From DATMYQ01 sp035560935 (GTDB lineage: Bacteria; Bacillota; Negativicutes; Sporomusales; Sporomusaceae), in contig DATMYQ010000025.1 in assembly GCA_035560935.1 (NCBI GenBank), positions 1 to 21,896 on the forward strand: a stretch of DNA of 21,896 nt, written 5' to 3'. Shown here piece by piece: positions 15,047-21,846 of the stretch; position 1 is the first letter of the stretch, and the number at the start of each line of letters is the position of its first letter. The translations under genes and the position numbers were made by a program. The notes below the pieces were generated by a model, which had not been told where the DNA came from, ran no database searches, and was given only the letters and a program-made list of their open reading frames with translations.

Positions 15047-16210
15047 TCAGGCATTCTCGTTCATCACTAACTGTGAGAAAAATCCCCACAGACTGCTCCA
15101 CCAACTCTCCAGCAATGGTAACCGTTCCACCGTTCTATCCGCAATCAAATCAGTGGCCGCCACTTCCTGTCCCTGAAACAACACTTTTGCGATACCAATT
15201 TTTTCGCCCTTGCGGACCGGCGCTTCCAGTCGCGCTGGCAGTTGTACAGATACTTGGTACTCTTCGCGCTCGCTATCGGTCATCGGGACGACAATGGAAG
15301 CGGCACTGACGGCCTGAACTGTTTTTGCCGTTCCACGAAGCACCGGCAACGTTTGTCGGCGTTCATTTTTCTTTACTAATTCCACTGGCTGAAGCTGAAC
15401 AAAACCGTAATCCAGTAGTTTCATCGAATCCGTCCACATAATCGGGCTATCCAAAATCACAGCAATCAATTGTATCCCATTACGTTGCGCGGCGGCAATC
15501 ACACAGCGTCCAGCCGCGTCGGTATAGCCGGTCTTAACGCCATTGGCACCTTCGTATGTCCAGAGCAATTTATTTTCAGTATAAAGTTCACGAGGCTTTT
15601 CTTTGCCTGTCCAAGGTAGCACTTGTCTTCGTACAGAAACAAAATCGACAAAAGAAGGATTTTTGTAACCATAGGCGGCAATCTTGGCCAAATCGTAGGC
15701 AGTGGAATAATGGTTGAGATCCGGCAACCCACTGGCATTTGTGAAATGAGACTCATTTGCACCGATTTGTCGGGCTTTTTCATTCATAAGCTCCGCAAAT
15801 TCTTCCACAGATCCGGCAATATGTTCCGCAATCGCCACCGTAGCATCATTCCCTGATGCCAAAATGGCTCCATACAGCAAATCTGACAATTTTAGCGTTT
15901 CACCAGCTGTAAGCCAAATAGTGGAACCTTCTGTGGTCGCCGCCCGTTGACTGGCAACGACCGTGTCCCCTAAGTTTCCTTTTTCCAAGGCAGTAATCAG
16001 CGTTAACATTTTTGTGGTACTTGCAGGATAGCGCCGCGCATGTTCTGCTTTGGCGTAAAAAACTCTTCCGGTGGTAGCGTCAATCAAAATAGCCGATTTT
16101 GCTTGAATATCTGGAGTGGCAACGGCGCCAGCGGGTAACGGCATCAAGGCAAAGACGGTAAAAATAATTCCCAAAATCAATAGATTTTTTCTTTGGAAAG
16201 CAAGGCACAT
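15047..16210 (-). CDS. dacB: D-alanyl-D-alanine carboxypeptidase (class C low-mass PBP, S11 family)
   Basis: Removes the terminal D-Ala from peptidoglycan stem peptides outside the cytoplasmic membrane. 387 residues. An N-terminal signal peptide (KNLLILGIIFTVFALMPLPAGAVA, cut near residue 31) leads to the serine peptidase domain. The SxxK motif is S64-K67 (PASTTKM), SGN is 119-121 (ASGNDATVA) and KTG is 226-228 (GVKTGYTDAAGRC). A PBP5-like beta domain follows (about 265-360), and the C-terminus is amphipathic (LLESWWSSLWGFFSQLV), a likely membrane anchor. ATG at 16210 has AAAGGGA about eight bases upstream; longer starts reach into the scpB end. The symbol dacB rests on position after scpAB; dacF is the alternative. 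A stable hairpin and 83 bp separate it from scpB, so it may have its own promoter. Confidence 0.93.
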   Translation of the reverse strand: MCLAFQRKNLLILGIIFTVFALMPLPAGAVATPDIQAKSAILIDATTGRVFYAKAEHARRYPASTTKMLTLITALEKGNLGDTVVASQRAATTEGSTIWLTAGETLKLSDLLYGAILASGNDATVAIAEHIAGSVEEFAELMNEKARQIGANESHFTNASGLPDLNHYSTAYDLAKIAAYGYKNPSFVDFVSVRRQVLPWTGKEKPRELYTENKLLWTYEGANGVKTGYTDAAGRCVIAAAQRNGIQLIAVILDSPIMWTDSMKLLDYGFVQLQPVELVKKNERRQTLPVLRGTAKTVQAVSAASIVVPMTDSEREEYQVSVQLPARLEAPVRKGEKIGIAKVLFQGQEVAATDLIADRTVERLPLLESWWSSLWGFFSQLVMNENA

Positions 16211-16278
16211 AATAACAATCCCTTTCTGAAGTGTACCATAAAAAGTGAAGTTGATTTCATTAAATCGGCAATAGAAAG

Positions 16279-16309
16279 CGACCAACGGTCCCGTCAGGAC
16301 GGTTGGTCG
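16279..16309 (-). terminator. Hairpin enclosing the scpB stop codon
   Basis: On the minus strand the arms CGACCAACCGTCC and GGACCGTTGGTCG pair over 13 positions with one C-C mismatch. The five-base loop holds the scpB TGA stop. The following CTTTCTATT is a poor U-tract, so termination is possible but weak. It may partly separate scpAB from the carboxypeptidase gene. Confidence 0.5.
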
Positions 16310-16827
16310 GGATCAGGCAAGAATTGAGAGAGGGCCGGCAAATCCTGAAGAGTATTTAATCCAAAACATTGTAAAAACACATCAGTGGTAATATAAAGAA
16401 TCGGCCGCCCCACTGCTTCTTTCCGTCCCGCTTCCCGAATCAATCCCCGCTCCAACAAAGTGGTTACCACACCGTCTACTTTAACTCCGCGTATTGCTTC
16501 CATTTCCTGACGGGTAATCGGTTGCTTAAAAGCAATAATCGCCAAAGTTTCCATTGCTGCCGACGACAAACGGGATTCGGGAGTGGTAACCAGAAGATTT
16601 ACAGTATCTACCAATTCTGGTTTTGTACATAGCTGATAACCGCCAGCCACTTCCTGTAACATCAGTCCCCGGCCATCGCCAGCCATATCTGCAGCCATTT
16701 CTGCCAATAATAATTGAACGTTTTCTTCATCAATGTTCAACAGCAGGGCCAGTTTAGCAGCAGGTAGCGGGTTGCCGTTAGCAAAGAGCAACGCTTCAAT
16801 CGGTCCTTTTAAATGTCGATAGAACAC
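16294..16827 (-). CDS. scpB: ScpB, segregation and condensation protein B
   Basis: Winged-helix subunit of the SMC-ScpA-ScpB complex that compacts and separates chromosomes. 177 residues, usual length. The N-terminal winged helix has GPIEALLFANGNPLPAAKLA. The second winged helix holds the family motif LSSAAMETLAIIAFKQPITRQEMEAIRGV (about 87-115) followed by LLERGLIREAGRKEAVGRPILY. The start is GTG at 16827 (MFYRHLKG), chosen because TAGGAG lies seven to nine bases upstream. It overlaps the scpA 3' end by 19 bp, so the two subunits are made together. Its final codons and stop form a hairpin (16279-16309). Confidence 0.96.
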   Translation of the reverse strand: MFYRHLKGPIEALLFANGNPLPAAKLALLLNIDEENVQLLLAEMAADMAGDGRGLMLQEVAGGYQLCTKPELVDTVNLLVTTPESRLSSAAMETLAIIAFKQPITRQEMEAIRGVKVDGVVTTLLERGLIREAGRKEAVGRPILYITTDVFLQCFGLNTLQDLPALSQFLPDPDQPS

Positions 16828-17540
16828 GCCACTTCACTCCTATGATAGAGATATATGGGACCAAATTTTCCGGTTTGCTGAATGCGAATCCGCTTCAGCC
16901 TAAGCAGTTCTAAAATAGCCAAAAAAGCAGCGATCATTTCTTCGCGGGTACCCGATCGAATCAGGGTTTTATCCAATTCCAGAGGTCCTGGATTTTTTCG
17001 CAGCAGATAGACAATGTCCTGCATTTTATCCTGCACGCTCACGGTTTCACGGTCAATAATTGCATATTCGGCCACTGTACTTTCCCAAATAGCAGCAAAT
17101 GCCTGCAATAGGCTGTCCAAACTTAGACCATCGGGGAAAACATACTGAGCCGTCAAATGTTGTGGCGTTCTCACGTGGTAACAAGTTTGCCGTTCCCTCG
17201 CGTCTGCCAACAGCAATGCGGCCTGTTTGAAACATCGGTACTCCAACAGCCGGTCTACCAGTTCCCGGCGTGGGTCTTCCTCCTCAAAATCCTGTGCGGA
17301 AATCGGTGGCTTTGGCAGCAGCATCCGGGATTTGATCTGCAGCAATGTAGCTGCCATCACCAAAAATTCGCTGGCAATTTCGATATTGAATTCTTCCCAC
17401 GCCTTAATATAAGCCAGATATTGTTCGGTCACCGCGGCAATGGGAATATCATAGATATCCAGCTGATCCTTTTCAATCAGATGCATTAATAAATCCATCG
17501 GACCTTGGAAGACTGCCAGATTGACCTGATACGCATTCAT
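16809..17540 (-). CDS. scpA: ScpA, segregation and condensation protein A (kleisin)
   Basis: Kleisin subunit that bridges the SMC heads and binds ScpB. 243 residues, typical. The N-terminal kleisin motif is clear: VFQGPMDLLMHLIEKDQLDIYDIPIA (10-35), then EFLVMAATLLQIKSRMLLP (58-76), which contacts the SMC neck. The middle region (77-150) is acidic and variable. The C-terminal winged helix (about 165-235) has EEMIAAFLAILELLRLKRIRIQQ, which binds the SMC cap. ATG at 17540 comes six bases after the trpS stop. Its ribosome binding site is weak (GCGGATA), so expression may depend on coupling with trpS. scpB overlaps its end by 19 bp. Confidence 0.97.
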   Translation of the reverse strand: MNAYQVNLAVFQGPMDLLMHLIEKDQLDIYDIPIAAVTEQYLAYIKAWEEFNIEIASEFLVMAATLLQIKSRMLLPKPPISAQDFEEEDPRRELVDRLLEYRCFKQAALLLADARERQTCYHVRTPQHLTAQYVFPDGLSLDSLLQAFAAIWESTVAEYAIIDRETVSVQDKMQDIVYLLRKNPGPLELDKTLIRSGTREEMIAAFLAILELLRLKRIRIQQTGKFGPIYLYHRSEVACSIDI

Positions 17541-17546
17541 TATCCG

Positions 17547-18533
17547 CTATGCCAGGTTCATTGCTTGGCGTACTTCTTCCATAGTGGCTGCAGCCACTTT
17601 ACGGGCCCGTTCAGCGCCATGCGCCAGTATTTCTTTAATATATCCTGGCTTTCCGGCCAGTACTTTACGTTGCGCATGAACATTTGCCAGTGTGGAAATC
17701 ATATTTTCTGCCAGCATTTTTTTGCAATCAACACAGCCTACATTGGCGGCGCGGCAGTTGCAGGCAATTTCTTCTACCTGATTCGTGCTGACAATTTTAT
17801 GGAAAGTGAAAACAGTGCAAACTTCAGGGTGTCCCGGATCCGTTTTCTTTACCCGTTGCGGATCCGTTACCATTTGCCGTACCAGCACCCGCAGCTCATC
17901 CGGCTCTGCGGAATAAGGAATTTCATTCCCATAGGACTTACTCATTTTTCGGCCATCAATACCCGGCAACAATGGACTCAAAATTTGTTGTGGTTCCGGG
18001 AAAATAGGCTGGTACAAGTTTGAAAAACGCCGTACGATTTCCCGGGCCAGTTCCAAATGTGGTAATTGATCTTCCGCTACCGGGACCACATTGGCTTTAT
18101 ATAAAATAATATCGGCAGTCATTAATTCCGGATACCCAAGAAATCCATAGGTATTGATTTCTTTTCCCTGCTCACCCAATTGCTGTAGTTTATCCTTGTA
18201 TGTAGGTACCCGTTCCAGCCAGGACAACGGCGTCATCATAGACAACAGCAAGTGTAATTCTGCATGTTCTTTAACATGTGATTGGACAAAAATAATGCTT
18301 TTTTCCGGATCCAGCCCGCCACTCAACCAATCTAAAGTCATATTATAAATACGTTCTGGGATCAATTTTGTGTCTTCATACGATGAAGTCAGCGCATGCC
18401 AGTCAACAATACAGTAAAAAGATTCATACTCTTCCTGCAGTCGAATCCAGTTACGCAATACTTGAAAATTACCCATGTGAAACTTTCCGGACGGTTGCAT
18501 ACCACTAAAAATACGGCCTTTACCATTCGCCAT
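17547..18533 (-). CDS. trpS: Tryptophanyl-tRNA synthetase, probably with a 4Fe-4S site
   Basis: Charges tRNA-Trp with tryptophan. 328 residues, class I synthetase. The HIGH-like motif is PSGKFHMGN (14-22) and the KMSKS motif is 196-200 (GRKMSKSYGN). Tryptophan-site sequence FLGYPELMTADIILYKA lies near 131-147. The anticodon region carries C239-x20-C260-x6-C267-x2-C270, with an additional C258. Thermotoga maritima TrpRS binds a 4Fe-4S cluster through C-x22-C-x6-C-x2-C at nearly the same positions, so a cluster is likely here (inference). ATG at 18533 has GGGGGA nine bases upstream; longer starts overlap the protease gene. It lies 22 bp below the M50 gene and six above scpA. No T-box leader is present. 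Confidence 0.97.
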   Translation of the reverse strand: MANGKGRIFSGMQPSGKFHMGNFQVLRNWIRLQEEYESFYCIVDWHALTSSYEDTKLIPERIYNMTLDWLSGGLDPEKSIIFVQSHVKEHAELHLLLSMMTPLSWLERVPTYKDKLQQLGEQGKEINTYGFLGYPELMTADIILYKANVVPVAEDQLPHLELAREIVRRFSNLYQPIFPEPQQILSPLLPGIDGRKMSKSYGNEIPYSAEPDELRVLVRQMVTDPQRVKKTDPGHPEVCTVFTFHKIVSTNQVEEIACNCRAANVGCVDCKKMLAENMISTLANVHAQRKVLAGKPGYIKEILAHGAERARKVAAATMEEVRQAMNLA

Positions 18534-18555
18534 GTAATTATTCCCCCTGAATGAA

Positions 18556-19176
18556 TTAGAATAGAATCTGAACAACAGAACTGATAAACAGATGCAACCC
18601 ATGCTCAAGCGGGTTGGTAACCATACTGACCACACCTAAATAAACCAGGCCCATCAGGATAAACGGGCCATATGGATCGAGACTTTCAAAAGCATAAGCC
18701 TGACGACCGGGCAATAAGCTGCTAAGGATTTTAGCGCCATCGAGAGGCGGAATCGGCAGCAAATTAAAAATAGCCAGTAAAATATTATAGATATAGGTGA
18801 GTTGCAGTATTTGGCCAAGCCCACCACCTAGTACATGAAACTTGAATAGTAATTCAATCACAACTGCCGTGGAAAATGCTAACAGAATGTTAGAGGCCGG
18901 CCCAGCAAGAGAGACCAACAACATTCCTTGTTTTTCATTACGAAAGTAGCTCGGGTTCACCGGAACCGGTTTAGCCCAGCCAAATTTAAACAGCCAGAGC
19001 ATCAGCAATCCGATAGGATCGAGGTGCGCAATGGGATTCAATGTTAAACGTCCTGCCATCCGGGCAGTAGGGTCTCCTAAGGCATTAGCTACTCGAGCAT
19101 GAGCGTATTCATGAAACGTCAGCGCTATGAGCAGCGCCGGAATACGAAATAACATATCTGGGTCAAATCCGAACAC
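18556..19176 (-). CDS. Small M50-family (site-2 protease-like) membrane metalloprotease
   Basis: 206-residue membrane protein of the short S2P group found beside trpS/scpAB in many Bacillota. The zinc site is H22-E23-x2-H26 (FHEYAHA) within the first hydrophobic helix. The third ligand is D146 in NLLPIPPLDGAKIL. Other conserved blocks are ALGDPTARMAGRLTLNP (33-49), FGWAKPVPVNP (65-75) and VSLAGPASNILLA (88-100). About five or six hydrophobic helices are visible. It would cut a substrate within the membrane, but no substrate (anti-sigma factor or other) is nearby. The start is GTG at 19176, with GGAGGA about six bases upstream. It is the first gene of the long minus-strand block and is preceded by a likely promoter (19206-19219). 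Confidence 0.93.
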   Translation of the reverse strand: MFGFDPDMLFRIPALLIALTFHEYAHARVANALGDPTARMAGRLTLNPIAHLDPIGLLMLWLFKFGWAKPVPVNPSYFRNEKQGMLLVSLAGPASNILLAFSTAVVIELLFKFHVLGGGLGQILQLTYIYNILLAIFNLLPIPPLDGAKILSSLLPGRQAYAFESLDPYGPFILMGLVYLGVVSMVTNPLEHGLHLFISSVVQILF

Positions 19177-19205
19177 GAAGTATCCTCCTTCTTTATCGTT
19201 GGTCC

Positions 19206-19219
19206 ATTATAGTATTATA
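19206..19219 (-). promoter_or_regulatory. Probable promoter region of the M50-trpS-scpAB block (twin TATAAT)
   Basis: The minus strand carries two TATAAT hexamers, 19219-19214 and 19211-19206, in the tract AGTATAATACTATAATGG. A perfect -10 occurs twice, but the -35 side is a T-rich run without a good TTGACA. Transcription would start near 19200-19195 and reach the GTG start after about 20-25 nt. Confidence 0.5.
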
Positions 19220-19307
19220 CTAAAAAAACGCTGAAAAGAAAACATAATTACCTTGTGCATGTAATACCGGTAAGTTGCAAAAAACATCCCCTAACGCTGC
19301 ATAATAA

Positions 19308-19316
19308 TGATATAAT
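19308..19316 (+). promoter_or_regulatory. Extended -10 promoter of the lone plus-strand gene
   Basis: TGATATAAT carries the TGn extension plus a perfect TATAAT (19311-19316). No good -35 lies 17 bp upstream, as expected for an extended -10 promoter. Start near 19323 gives a leader of about 66 nt. It is divergent from the M50 promoter about 100 bp away. Confidence 0.6.
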
Positions 19317-19330
19317 ATATGGCGAAGGCA

Positions 19331-19359
19331 ACAAACACCTCGCTGACCCGGTTGTTTGT
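19331..19359 (+). repeat. Leader hairpin with pyrimidine tail before the plus-strand gene
   Basis: ACAAACACC (19331-19339) pairs with GGTTGTTTGT (19350-19359), nine base pairs with one bulged T and a ten-base loop. CTTTTCTTAT follows. It resembles a weak attenuator between the promoter and the ribosome binding site. Confidence 0.35.
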
Positions 19360-19388
19360 CTTTTCTTATACCTAATGGGAGGTTCAAG

Positions 19389-19694
19389 ATGGCAAATACA
19401 GAAAAAGAACAATTGTTAGAACTAATCGAACGCATTCCTGAAACAAAATTGCTGGCAGCAGTTCAGTTGCTTCAAACTCTGGACGAGCAGCCGGACGCAG
19501 CGGCGATCCCACAGGCACCGGACGCAACACACCAATTATTGCTGGCATTGGTGTCTACATTTACCAACACATTGTATGATTTATCCAGTGAAGCGGAAAA
19601 ACGCTGCGCCAAAGCAGCGGCCAAACGCATGGACCTTGCCCGCCGGCAAATCATACAGGCATGGGAAAGTTATAATAAAGACCGCACCGTTTAA
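19389..19694 (+). CDS. Hypothetical 101-residue helical protein (only plus-strand gene)
   Basis: I do not recognise a family. The protein is soluble, with no signal peptide or membrane segment. Residues 4-33 (EKEQLLELIERIPETKLLAA and on) form a helix-turn-helix-like pair of amphipathic helices whose pattern, LLELIERxPExKLxxxxxLLxxL, resembles the N-terminal region of several small antitoxins. A proline/alanine-rich linker (about 35-46) follows. The C-terminal half is a long helix with many Lys/Arg (SSEAEKRCAKAAAKRMDLAR), perhaps a coiled coil or nucleic-acid contact. ATG at 19389 has GGGAGG six bases upstream, which is strong evidence that it is translated. A frame to 19356 exists but lacks a ribosome binding site. 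No toxin gene lies beside it. Convergent with deoB (33 bp apart). Confidence 0.8.
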   Translation: MANTEKEQLLELIERIPETKLLAAVQLLQTLDEQPDAAAIPQAPDATHQLLLALVSTFTNTLYDLSSEAEKRCAKAAAKRMDLARRQIIQAWESYNKDRTV

Positions 19695-19727
19695 GCGACC
19701 TGCCATCCAAGTATTCTTCTGTTTTTT

Positions 19728-20915
19728 TTATCGCAATTGATCTAAAAAACTAGTACCATATTTCAGCGGAGCCACTGCAAAATTTTCTGCTAAAGTGGCT
19801 CCCAAATCAGCAAACGAGGTGCGAACTCCTAAAGTGCACCCCGTTTTTTTGTTTTTTTGCCAACCGGGAGTATAGGCCATCAACGGCACATATTCCCGGG
19901 TATGATCCGTCCCCGGGAACGTAGGATCGCAACCGTGGTCAGCGGTAATTATAAGCAAGTCAGACATTTGCAGATGAGGCAATAACACTGCCAGTTGACT
20001 ATCAAATTCCTCCAGTGCTCTGGCATATCCATCAACGTCGTTTCGGTGCCCATAGGAACTATCAAACTCTACCAAGTTTGCCATTACTAATCCATTCGTT
20101 CTATCATGCCTTACCAAATCCAGCACGATATCCATTCCATGTTGATTGGAACGGGTAGAAAAGGAACGCCCCACTCCACGTGTAGCAAAAATATCTGATA
20201 TTTTTCCAATGCCGGTAACCAAGTGTCCGGCATCTGTTAACTGCTCCAATACTGTGGGGGAGGGTGGCGGGACACTATAATCATGACGATTGGCCGTACG
20301 GGTAAAATGTCCCGGTTCACCAATAAACGGTCTGGCAATAATTCTACCCACTGCGTGTTCACCAATGCACACTTGCTCTCGGGCAATGCGGCATAATTCA
20401 TATAATCGTGTTAATGGAATCACACCTTCATGTGCGGCGATCTGGAATACGCTGTCCGCAGAAGTGTACACGATCGGGTATGCCGTCCGCATATGTTCTT
20501 CGCCCAATTCAGCAATAATTTCTGTACCGGACGCAGCTTTGTTGCCTAATACCTTTAACCCGGAATACTGGGTAAATGCAGAAATTACTTCCGGCGGAAA
20601 ACCCTGTGAGTACACCGGAAAGGGAGTAAACACAGGGCATCCCGCCATTTCCCAGTGGCCGCTGGTGGTATCCTTGCCTCGCGAAAGTTCCGCCATTTTT
20701 CCGTGCATGGCTATCGGATCAGAAACAGCCCTGACTCCTTCCAATGGGGCAATACAGCCCAATCCCATTGCTTCCATTGCCGGGACCCGCAGACCGCCGT
20801 TGTAACGGGCAATGTTCCCTAATGTATTTGCACCGGAATCACCGAATTCACCGGCATCGGGTAATTCGCCAATTCCGACGCTGTCAAGAATAATGACAAG
20901 GATTCGTTTAAACAT
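19728..20915 (-). CDS. deoB: Phosphopentomutase
   Basis: Interconverts ribose-1- or deoxyribose-1-phosphate with the 5-phosphates in nucleoside salvage. 395 residues, alkaline-phosphatase-like fold. Metal and nucleophile motifs: IILDSVGIGELPDA with D11, GKDTTSGHWEMAG holding the phosphorylated Thr, FDSSYGHRND (metal ligands), and ITADHGCDPTFPGTDHTRE near the C-terminal third. The C-terminus has TSFADLGATLAENF. I prefer ATG at 20915, with AAGGAG about nine bases upstream; TTG at 20921 is too close to it. It follows xerD by 40 bp, an order shared with Bacillus (ripX-drm). Codons 353-358 (QKNKKT) contain A7-C-A7, a slippery site followed by a hairpin (see findings). No pupG or other nucleoside gene follows. 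Confidence 0.97.
   Translation of the reverse strand: MFKRILVIILDSVGIGELPDAGEFGDSGANTLGNIARYNGGLRVPAMEAMGLGCIAPLEGVRAVSDPIAMHGKMAELSRGKDTTSGHWEMAGCPVFTPFPVYSQGFPPEVISAFTQYSGLKVLGNKAASGTEIIAELGEEHMRTAYPIVYTSADSVFQIAAHEGVIPLTRLYELCRIAREQVCIGEHAVGRIIARPFIGEPGHFTRTANRHDYSVPPPSPTVLEQLTDAGHLVTGIGKISDIFATRGVGRSFSTRSNQHGMDIVLDLVRHDRTNGLVMANLVEFDSSYGHRNDVDGYARALEEFDSQLAVLLPHLQMSDLLIITADHGCDPTFPGTDHTREYVPLMAYTPGWQKNKKTGCTLGVRTSFADLGATLAENFAVAPLKYGTSFLDQLR
19818..19850 (+). terminator. Possible terminator of the plus-strand gene inside deoB (antisense)
   Basis: On the plus strand GGTGC (19818-19822) pairs with GCACC (19836-19840), then CCG and T7 (19844-19850), G, T7. It lies about 125 bp after the plus-strand stop codon and within deoB coding sequence, so the transcript end would be antisense to deoB. 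The stem is short, so strength is uncertain. Confidence 0.4.
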
Positions 20916-20955
20916 GCTCAAGCTCTCCTTCTCCCGATCCCTGGATTAGTGACCA

Positions 20956-21846
20956 CTATGCCCTTGGATGCGATTTATCGTACACTTCCACCAGGTGAGT
21001 TTTTGTCACATGTGTGTAAATCTGCGTAGTGGAAATATTGGCATGTCCCAGCATCTCCTGTACCGACCGTAAGTCGGCACCGTTTTCTAATAAATGAGTA
21101 GCAAAAGAGTGCCGCAGGGTATGCGGTGTGATATTTTTATTGATTCCCGCTTCGGCGGCATATTTTTTGATAATTTGCCAAAAACCTTGCCGAGTCATTC
21201 CCCGCCCCGCCGCATTAAGAAATAACGCGGTTGTTTGAGTCTTTTTTAAAAGTTTCGGTCTCCCCCGGCTCAAGTAAGCTTCCACACAAGTAAGCGCTAT
21301 GGATCCCAGCGGGACAATTCTTTCTTTTGAACCTTTTCCATAACATTTCACATAACCTATCGAAGGTTGAACATCTGACAAAGTTAGATTGACCAGCTCT
21401 GATACCCGCAACCCGGTGGCATACAAAAGTTCCAACATCGTTTTGTCCCGAAGTCCGGCCGGATTCTGCGGATGAGGACGCAGCAGCAATGCATTAACTT
21501 CTTCGGGTGACAGCACTTTTGGTAGCCGCTTGTCCAATTTGGGAGATTCCAGATTTGTGGCCGGATTTCGTTCCAAATAACGTTCACGCAGCAAAAAATG
21601 GCAAAAGGATTTCAACGCGGCCAAATTACGGGCTAAAGTAGAAGCGGATTTCCCCTGATTTTTCAGGTGAGTTAGATAGCTAAGGATCGCATCACGTCCG
21701 GAGTTCTGCGTAAATTGCGATTTTTGAGCGGCCAAAAAGTGGCGAAACTGACGCAGATCCCTTCCATAAGACTCCAATGTATTCCGTGCCAGTCCCCGTT
21801 CAACTACCAAGTAATTAAGGAATTCCTTCTCGTACGTTTCCAGCAT
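20956..21846 (-). CDS. xerD: XerD-type tyrosine recombinase
   Basis: Site-specific recombinase that resolves chromosome dimers at dif with XerC and FtsK. 296 residues, the standard XerC/D length. The N-terminal core-binding domain (1-100) has YLVVERGLARNTLESYGRDL. The catalytic domain holds R147 (TGLRVSEL), K171 (GKGSKERIVPL), H242 and R245 (HTLRHSFATHLLENG), H268 (MLGHANISTTQIYTHV) and nucleophile Y277. All six active-site residues are present. ATG at 21846 has GAGGA about six bases upstream. The call as XerD rather than XerC rests on the neighbouring deoB. It is intact, with no sign of integron or phage origin. Its promoter lies outside the window or in the last 50 bp. Confidence 0.95.
   Translation of the reverse strand: MLETYEKEFLNYLVVERGLARNTLESYGRDLRQFRHFLAAQKSQFTQNSGRDAILSYLTHLKNQGKSASTLARNLAALKSFCHFLLRERYLERNPATNLESPKLDKRLPKVLSPEEVNALLLRPHPQNPAGLRDKTMLELLYATGLRVSELVNLTLSDVQPSIGYVKCYGKGSKERIVPLGSIALTCVEAYLSRGRPKLLKKTQTTALFLNAAGRGMTRQGFWQIIKKYAAEAGINKNITPHTLRHSFATHLLENGADLRSVQEMLGHANISTTQIYTHVTKTHLVEVYDKSHPRA

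Noticed and set aside
14937..15060. About 40 open codons in the dac-rluB gap ending in KNLPEKGK.
   Set aside because: No start with a ribosome binding site except a nine-residue tail. The frame overlaps the dac 3' end, and the length is expected by chance.
18534..18555. T-box leader before trpS.
   Set aside because: Only 22 bp separate trpS from the M50 gene, and no specifier or antiterminator element is present.
19722..19729. T8 run just after the plus-strand gene, as a terminator.
   Set aside because: No stem precedes it, so it is not an intrinsic terminator. The stem plus T7 at 19818-19850 fits better.
21241..21247. A_AAA_AAG slippery heptamer in xerD (L200-K201-K202).
   Set aside because: A -1 slip would end after eight codons and remove the catalytic H-R-H-Y residues. 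There is no sensible product and no stimulator seen. It shows that such heptamers arise by chance here, which lowers trust in the other two.
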